A DNA stretch of 10,545 nucleotides from contig CAYHSY010000032.1 in NCBI GenBank assembly GCA_964359435.1, positions 1-10,545 of the forward strand. The letters run 5' to 3'. The position numbers and the translations under genes are program-made. Source of the stretch: CAYHSY01 sp964359435 (GTDB lineage: Bacteria; Patescibacteriota; Minisyncoccia; UBA6257; JAUSGH01). Below are positions 6,273-10,545 of the stretch, piece after piece (position 1 is the first letter of the stretch; the number at the start of each line of letters is the position of its first letter). Below the pieces are notes generated by a model that worked only from the letters and a program-made list of their open reading frames with translations, was not told where the DNA came from and ran no database searches.

Positions 6273-6902
6273 CTCATAAATGATTTGCAGCGATTCGGTT
6301 TTGCTGCGCCCCAAGAACCGGCTGACTACGATGTCTATATTGTTGGTGCCGGGGTCCAGGGTGATTTCTTTCTTAAATTCACCGAATTCATCCACAAAAA
6401 TGTCGGAGCCGTTAACATTAACCAAATCTTTATTCCCGCTGATGCGGCCTCTTACGTTCACAAATGGTTCCCCCGTGATGCTAAAAGGATTGGTTGGATA
6501 TAAAATGACAAGATCCGGCACGCCGAAATGGCGTTTGGCATTGATGCCGAGATAAATAATGATGAGTGCCGAGATGAGCGCGCCGGCTATCCAGCGTTTG
6601 TCGGGTGTCTTAATGGCAAATCTATTTTCCGGCAGATGATCTTTGCCTCCCGATTGCCGCGGTTTGGTTTCCCGGTCATAGCGTTCCCATAAGATTTCAC
6701 CATCCAGATCCAAGACGGCGGCAATTTTTTTGATATAACCGCGGACATAAGGAGCGGCCGGCAGTATGCCGAAGTTGCCCTCGATTATGGCTGCGATGAA
6801 ACGTTCCGGAACGCCGGTCGCGTCAGCGAGTTTAGACGCGGTCTGACTATGGGAGGTCATGGCCTCTTCCAGCATGTCTTTGATGCCTCGCAGTTCTTGC
6901 AT
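6255..6902 (-). CDS. RodZ-like membrane protein: HTH_25 domain, one TM, extracytoplasmic Ig-like domain
   Basis: The 215 residues show three parts. An N-terminal RodZ-type helix-turn-helix domain at about 4-78 includes SQTASKLADATGVPERFIAAIIEGNF (HTH core 19-44) and YVRGYIKKIAAVLDLD. A single membrane helix lies at 104-121 with basic residues on its N-side. An outer domain at about 129-210 includes PTNPFSITGEPFVNVRGRI and DPGTNNIDIVVSR, resembling the Ig-like glucodextranase B-type domain. RodZ in E. coli links MreB to the envelope; such HTH-TM proteins are common in small bacteria as cell-shape or envelope factors. The exact role is inferred, so no gene symbol is given. It lies 83 nt after ftsK. 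ATG 6902 follows TATAAT by 7 nt, a leaderless layout, and no Shine-Dalgarno sequence is present. A palindrome overlaps the -35. Confidence 0.85.
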   Translation of the reverse strand: MQELRGIKDMLEEAMTSHSQTASKLADATGVPERFIAAIIEGNFGILPAAPYVRGYIKKIAAVLDLDGEILWERYDRETKPRQSGGKDHLPENRFAIKTPDKRWIAGALISALIIIYLGINAKRHFGVPDLVILYPTNPFSITGEPFVNVRGRISGNKDLVNVNGSDIFVDEFGEFKKEITLDPGTNNIDIVVSRFLGRSKTESLQIIYEPSTQL

Positions 6903-6909
6903 AACAAAA

Positions 6910-6937
6910 ATTATAGGCCTTGTAATGATAATTACAA
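6910..6937 (-). promoter_or_regulatory. Promoter of the RodZ-like gene
   Basis: On the minus strand, TTGTAA (6937-6932), 16 nt, then a perfect TATAAT (6915-6910), 7 nt before the ATG at 6902. Start of transcription is predicted at or beside the start codon. The promoter lies in the 83-nt gap after ftsK, so the gene can be expressed apart from it. Confidence 0.6.
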
Positions 6938-6938
6938 G
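6919..6938. promoter_or_regulatory. Perfect palindrome overlapping the -35, possible operator
   Basis: CTTGTAAT-GATA-ATTACAAG is an 8-bp perfect inverted repeat with a 4-bp spacer. It covers the -35 hexamer and most of the spacer of the RodZ-like promoter, where a bound repressor would block polymerase. It could alternatively form a weak hairpin at the 3' end of ftsK mRNA. Structure seen; regulator unknown. Confidence 0.4.
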
Positions 6939-6943
6939 TTGCC

Positions 6944-6957
6944 ATCGCTTACGCGAT
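6944..6957 (-). other. GUAA-capped small hairpin after ftsK
   Basis: On the minus strand ATCGC-GTAA-GCGAT: a 5-bp stem with a GNRA-type tetraloop, located 28 nt after the ftsK stop codon. It is the same loop as the hairpin before folD. It may mark or stabilise the ftsK 3' end. No T-run follows directly. Confidence 0.3.
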
Positions 6958-6985
6958 ATGTTGTCTCAAGATCGGATAATCAACT

Positions 6986-9217
6986 CTATTGCTCGGAAGA
7001 ATTCGGAAAATCGTTTGGCGCGATATCGCCTCCGATTTTATCAAGAAACACTTCACGAGGCTTGGCGCCGTCGCCGGGGCCGACAACGCCTTTGGCTTCC
7101 ATGATATCCAAGAGTCGCGCGGCTCGGGCATAGCCAACTTTGAGCCGGCGCTGGAGGAGTGAGGCCGAGGCTTTTTTAGCTTCCACAACCGTAGAAACAG
7201 CTTCATCGTAAAGTTCATCATCGTCATTGTCGCCAGCCGCGAATTCATCAAAAACATCGCCGTGCCCGCCGACGGCCGGCGCGGCGACGGCCATTTCTCC
7301 TTCTGATTTAATGGCGTTCAGAGTCGCGGCCGCCGTGGCCGTATCATCGCTATAGGTTTTATTGTGCTCCATGATATGGTTGACTATTTTATGAATTTCT
7401 TCTTCGCTGATGTAAGAACCCTGGATACGCTTAGGTTTGGAAAATTCAGAGGAAATAAAAAGCATGTCGCCGCCGCCCAAAAGTTTTTCCGCGCCCGCTG
7501 AATCAAGAATGGTGCGAGAATCAATTTGGCTCGCGACTTGCAAAGCCACGCGAGCGGTGATATTTGCCTTGATGAGGCCGGTGATGACTTCCACCGATGG
7601 GCGCTGCGTGGAGAGTATCAGATGAATGCCTGTCGCGCGCGCCATTTGTGCCAGACGGACAACGGATGTTTCAACTTCACGGCCGTAAGACGCCATGAGG
7701 TCGGCTAATTCATCCACTATTATTACCAGGAAGGGCATGGGTGGATCGTTGGCTTTGTTATAACCCTTGATATCTTTTACGCCGGCTTTGAGCAGGATCT
7801 CATAACGGCGTTCCATTTCCGAGATGGCCCAGCGGAAGACGCCGACGGCTTTTTTGCCTTCGGTGATGACGGGGGCGACCAAGTGGGGGATGCCGTCGTA
7901 CATGGAAAGTTCCACTCGTTTTGGATCAATTAAAATGAGTTTTAGAAGTTCCGGCGAGTTTTTGGCTAGGAGCGAAATGATGAGCGTGTGAATGGCGATG
8001 GATTTGCCGGAACCGGTTGCGCCGGCGATTAACATATGCGGCATTTTTTCTATATTCGCATAGATGGGTTCGCCGGTGACGTCGCGGCCCAGCGCGAAGC
8101 CGAGCGTGCCCGAATTTTCAAAATCGCCGAAACCGAGGAGCGTGCCGAGGCGCACGATGGCCGCGGTTTTATTGGGTACTTCTATGCCAACCAGGGATTT
8201 CCCAGGGATTGGGGCTTCCATGCGGATGGGATGCGCTGCCAGAGCTAGGGCCAGATCTTGGTTTAAGGCGATGAGACGGGTGAGTTTGATGCCCTCGGCG
8301 GGTTTCAGGGTATAACGCGTGACTTTGGGGCCGATGTTTATTTCTCCCATCTCCACATGAATGCCAAAACTTTCCAGGGTGCGCTTGATGGTATTCGCAT
8401 TCGCCCGTATGTCGCCGGAGGTTGGTTTTTCAATGGTGGTTTTGAGGAGTGAAAGCGGCGGTGGGGCGTAATTGGTGGAGTGATGCGCGTTTTTGGGGTG
8501 GTTGCTGGTGGGGCCATGGGCAATGTCTATGTCTTCTTCCGCGGGCAGTGGGGCGACTAATGCGCGTTTTTCTTCCGCGCGAGGCACGATGGCCGCGGAT
8601 TTGGCTTCAGTTAAAACCATCATCTCGTTGCGGCCATCCGGCGTTTTGATGATTATGGGTTTTTGTTCCAGAATGGTCGGAACCGGCCGCCTGCCCCTCT
8701 CGGTTTCTCCGGTTTCATCTTCTTCTTTGGGAATTTTGGTCAAAACAATGCGGGCATTTAAGGCAATGAGAAGTGAAGCCAAAAGCAGGCAGGAGGTTAA
8801 TACAATAGAAGCCAGGTAACCAAAAGGCACCTCAATAGCGCCAATGGCATTGCCGATGAGCCCGCCTTTTCCGGGGAAAATAATATCTATGAGGCCCAGG
8901 CCGGAGAAGATGAAACCGGCGACGCCTAAAATGGTCATACCCAGGAATTTTTCTTCATGCGAAAACAGAAATGAAAGCGTGAGGAGAAATGTGATCAGTG
9001 GCCAAAGATAATAACCCCAGCCGAAGAAGCGGGAGAGTGAACTGAACAGGAAGTCGCCGGCCGGACCGGCTTTACCAATGGAAGCAAGAAGTAAGACCAA
9101 GGTGATGCCGAATAAAAGTACCGCAATGACGCTTTTTTTGGTTTCCGCGCTGATCGGTGAAACCGAGATCATCAAATCGTGCTCTTTTTTGTCTTTTTTG
9201 TGTTTGCTCTTCTTCAT
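6986..9217 (-). CDS. ftsK: DNA translocase FtsK
   Basis: FtsK pumps chromosomal DNA through the closing septum and helps resolve and separate chromosomes. The 743 residues show the full plan. Four membrane helices lie at about 29-48, 64-86, 91-113 and 132-154. A short linker of about 105 residues follows, against several hundred in E. coli. The motor carries the alpha-domain region (about 268-380), Walker A GATGSGKS (399-406), IDPKRVELSMYDGIPHL (430-446), Walker B LVIIVDELADLM (497-508), STQRPSVEVITGLIKANI (536-553) and DSAGAEKLLGGGDML (572-586). A winged-helix gamma domain lies at about 667-727 (LYDEAV, ASLLQRRLKVGYARAARL). A His/Asp-rich spacer of about 45 residues precedes gamma. A gamma domain implies recognition of polar DNA signals of the KOPS type. 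ATG 9217 has no Shine-Dalgarno sequence; a promoter lies just upstream. Confidence 0.98.
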   Translation of the reverse strand: MKKSKHKKDKKEHDLMISVSPISAETKKSVIAVLLFGITLVLLLASIGKAGPAGDFLFSSLSRFFGWGYYLWPLITFLLTLSFLFSHEEKFLGMTILGVAGFIFSGLGLIDIIFPGKGGLIGNAIGAIEVPFGYLASIVLTSCLLLASLLIALNARIVLTKIPKEEDETGETERGRRPVPTILEQKPIIIKTPDGRNEMMVLTEAKSAAIVPRAEEKRALVAPLPAEEDIDIAHGPTSNHPKNAHHSTNYAPPPLSLLKTTIEKPTSGDIRANANTIKRTLESFGIHVEMGEINIGPKVTRYTLKPAEGIKLTRLIALNQDLALALAAHPIRMEAPIPGKSLVGIEVPNKTAAIVRLGTLLGFGDFENSGTLGFALGRDVTGEPIYANIEKMPHMLIAGATGSGKSIAIHTLIISLLAKNSPELLKLILIDPKRVELSMYDGIPHLVAPVITEGKKAVGVFRWAISEMERRYEILLKAGVKDIKGYNKANDPPMPFLVIIVDELADLMASYGREVETSVVRLAQMARATGIHLILSTQRPSVEVITGLIKANITARVALQVASQIDSRTILDSAGAEKLLGGGDMLFISSEFSKPKRIQGSYISEEEIHKIVNHIMEHNKTYSDDTATAAATLNAIKSEGEMAVAAPAVGGHGDVFDEFAAGDNDDDELYDEAVSTVVEAKKASASLLQRRLKVGYARAARLLDIMEAKGVVGPGDGAKPREVFLDKIGGDIAPNDFPNSSEQ

Positions 9218-9232
9218 CAGATTACAATCTTA

Positions 9233-9260
9233 ATTATAGAACTTATTGGTTTTTACGCAA
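9233..9260 (-). promoter_or_regulatory. Promoter of ftsK
   Basis: On the minus strand, TTGCGT (9260-9255), 16 nt, then a perfect TATAAT (9238-9233), 15 nt before the ftsK ATG. The predicted leader is under 10 nt and has no ribosome binding site. The rest of the 136-nt gap back to the exonuclease gene (9261-9353) holds only a weak ACCG/CGGT stem followed by CTTTT (around 9333-9353), a possible poor terminator. Confidence 0.55.
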
Positions 9261-9353
9261 AAGGCCGCGGGAGGATGAAGATAAAATCGGATAATACAAA
9301 AGAAGCCGGCCGATTTCCGAGCTGATTAAATGAAAAGACCGATGCCCGGCGGT

Positions 9354-9947
9354 TTAGAAAAGCGTTGCCGGCATGAAGGCCTCTTGGATTTTAAATTCTG
9401 CTTTGAGGAGTGTTCCGGTCGTGCGTTCGGGAATAAGCAGATGGCCGCGGCTTTTAGCGAGATCGTAAAGTTCTTTGGTGATTTTTACGTCATTCAGGCA
9501 ATATTCCTCGAGCTCTTTGAGCCGGCCTTCCTTATAAAATTTGATGGCTTCCAAACCGTGGGAAGTTTTCCCAACGTTTAGATTGGTTTTGGCGAGGATG
9601 TCGAGGCCCACGCGGAAACCCATGGTTTCTTCTATCATGTCTAAAAGATCGCAGCGTTCCAGCGCGAAGATGTTGAAATTAATTCCGGTCGAAAAGCGGT
9701 TGCCGAGTTCGTAATACTTTTTCATAACCGGGATATCAAAGCGGTTGATGCTGAAGCCAATTATGAGGCCGGCTTTACGGAGCAATTCGCCGAGTCGCGC
9801 AAAATCTTGTTCAAAAAACGAGTAGTATTTATTGTCGTTGTATGAATAGACGCCGACAAAAGACGCTTCGAGCGCGGGGATATTGCCTTGCCCGCCGACA
9901 TCGGCGAAAGTGTTTTTGGTTTCTATATCAATGACGAGCTTGTCCAT
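9354..9947 (-). CDS. DEDDy-type 3'-5' exonuclease-like protein (RNase H fold)
   Basis: The 197 residues carry the three exonuclease motifs of the DEDDy group: LVIDIETKN with D7 and E9 (Exo I), GFSINRFDIPV with N68 and D71 (Exo II), and EEYCLNDVKITKELYD with Y149 and D153 in Y-x3-D spacing (Exo III). A two-metal 3'-5' exonuclease acting on DNA or RNA is therefore predicted. It resembles the YprB / RNase_H_2 type and the exonuclease portion of family B polymerases, with no polymerase part attached. Strand and substrate preference cannot be told from the sequence. It starts 8 nt after the stop of the YkuK-like gene and is surely co-transcribed with it. No Shine-Dalgarno sequence is present in the A/T-only gap. 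All acidic metal ligands are intact, so it is likely active. Confidence 0.85.
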   Translation of the reverse strand: MDKLVIDIETKNTFADVGGQGNIPALEASFVGVYSYNDNKYYSFFEQDFARLGELLRKAGLIIGFSINRFDIPVMKKYYELGNRFSTGINFNIFALERCDLLDMIEETMGFRVGLDILAKTNLNVGKTSHGLEAIKFYKEGRLKELEEYCLNDVKITKELYDLAKSRGHLLIPERTTGTLLKAEFKIQEAFMPATLF

Positions 9948-9955
9948 AATTTATT

Positions 9956-10450
9956 TTATGTGTGGCGGTCCGCGATGTTTGAGGCCGCGTAGCTTTCCGG
10001 TTTCATTCGCGCTTCAAAGTTCATGCCTCGGACCATGCCGATGACTTCCGCTATTAATTTTTTGGTTTCGCCATTTTCGCCCACATCCACATGAATGGCG
10101 AAGCTGTATTTGGGTAGCGTGGCTGTGGAGGCGGCATCTTGGAATTGCTTCAAGAAGCTGGTTGCAACATCCAGGGACATCACCACTTCTTCAATAATTC
10201 TATCACGAAGAACGCCGGGCTGGGCTTGATCAATGCGTCTGTAAAAATACCGTCCACCGCGGCCTATGCGATGCACCACGATCGCGGTCACAAAGTCGGC
10301 CATTTCGTTAGCGAGTTTCATGGAGTCGGTGCCGATGGTCAGGGCGTAGGCGTGGTTTGGTTCCGCTTGCATGTAGCGGATGATTTCTTTAACAACCTCC
10401 GCGGGAGAGAACCGGAGGCCAAGAGAGCTTTTGAAGACATTTTCAAGCAT
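9956..10450 (-). CDS. YkuK-family (DUF458) RNase H-like protein
   Basis: This 164-residue protein matches the YkuK/DUF458 family, an RNase H-like fold found in Bacillus and many small bacteria with no settled function. Visible signatures are ALTIGTDSMKL (36-46, first acidic strand), the basic stretch RIGRGGRYFYRRI (61-73), AIHVDVGENGETKKLI (118-133) and, at the very end, MKPESYAASNIADRHT (149-164). All conserved blocks are present, so it is complete. ATG 10450 has no Shine-Dalgarno sequence. It is the first gene of a pair with the DEDDy exonuclease (8-nt gap), which fits a joint role in nucleic-acid processing, though this is inference from context. An upstream TTGACA marks a candidate promoter. 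Confidence 0.88.
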   Translation of the reverse strand: MLENVFKSSLGLRFSPAEVVKEIIRYMQAEPNHAYALTIGTDSMKLANEMADFVTAIVVHRIGRGGRYFYRRIDQAQPGVLRDRIIEEVVMSLDVATSFLKQFQDAASTATLPKYSFAIHVDVGENGETKKLIAEVIGMVRGMNFEARMKPESYAASNIADRHT

Positions 10451-10455
10451 AATGA

Positions 10456-10545
10456 CTATAGTTTATAGCGATTTTTATGGTTTGTCAACGGACTGTACTC
10501 GTCCAGCACATTTGAGACTGCTTCGGCGTTAACTTGTTGCAAATA
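10456..10545 (-). CDS. Possible C-terminal end of an upstream gene, cut by the window edge
   Basis: On the minus strand one frame is open from the right edge for 29 codons to TAG at 10458-10456, ending NHKNRYKL, 5 nt before the YkuK-like ATG. The composition looks protein-like (VNAEAVSNVLDEY), and the two other minus frames hit stops. A stretch this short can be open by chance, and I recognise no family. If real, the YkuK-like gene belongs to a longer operon. Confidence 0.3.
   Translation of the reverse strand, partial: YLQQVNAEAVSNVLDEYSPLTNHKNRYKL
10462..10488 (-). promoter_or_regulatory. Candidate promoter of the YkuK-like / exonuclease pair
   Basis: On the minus strand a perfect TTGACA (10488-10483), 15 nt, then TATAAA (10467-10462), 11 nt before the ATG at 10450. 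The spacer is shorter than ideal; TAAACT at 17 nt is an alternative -10. It would lie inside the possible upstream gene tail. Confidence 0.45.

Noticed and set aside
9330..9581. 83-codon plus-strand open frame
   Set aside because: It is antisense to the DEDDy exonuclease gene, whose catalytic motifs identify the coding strand.
1..10545. CRISPR array, tRNA/rRNA genes, insertion sequences
   Set aside because: No regularly spaced repeats, cloverleaf or rRNA-like sequence, transposase or terminal inverted repeats were found on reading both strands.

Overview
The window reads as chromosomal DNA of a small-genome bacterium, most likely of the Patescibacteria / Candidate Phyla Radiation (Parcubacteria-like). 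This placement is inferred from divergent, compact versions of core proteins, an HTH-TM-Ig-like RodZ-type protein, a YkuK-type RNase H-fold protein, very short intergenic regions, and several starts that sit 6-7 nt after a -10 box with no Shine-Dalgarno sequence (leaderless layout). No mobile element, tRNA, rRNA or CRISPR array is visible.

Layout. Left half, plus strand: the 3' end of glyA (1-519), then folD (568-1383). These two one-carbon enzymes are followed by a rho-independent terminator (1378-1406). Next comes a cluster of exported proteins: a 20-codon gene remnant (1460-1522), a 769-residue secreted protein whose signal peptide is put out of frame by a T8 run (1576-3886), and a 390-residue secreted coiled-coil protein (3902-5074). 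The three share C-terminal tail sequence, and the remnant and the third gene also share promoter geometry, so they look like a tandemly expanded family. A perfect 19-bp hairpin (5075-5114) separates this strand from the convergent right half.

Right half, minus strand, in transcription order: a possible gene tail at the right edge (10456-10545), a YkuK/DUF458 RNase H-fold protein (9956-10450), a DEDDy-type 3'-5' exonuclease-like protein (9354-9947), ftsK (6986-9217), a RodZ-like HTH membrane protein (6255-6902) and recA (5128-6162). This is a genome-maintenance and cell-division block: FtsK moves DNA at the septum, RecA recombines and repairs, and the two RNase H-fold proteins probably act on nucleic acid. 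Promoters can be proposed in front of the YkuK gene, ftsK and the RodZ-like gene. A perfect palindrome overlaps the -35 element of the RodZ-like promoter.

The part most likely to be new is the exported-protein cluster at 1445-5074. I recognise no family for either large protein. Shared C-terminal tails, a fossil copy and a homopolymer frameshift exactly in the signal peptide suggest a variable cell-surface or secreted system.
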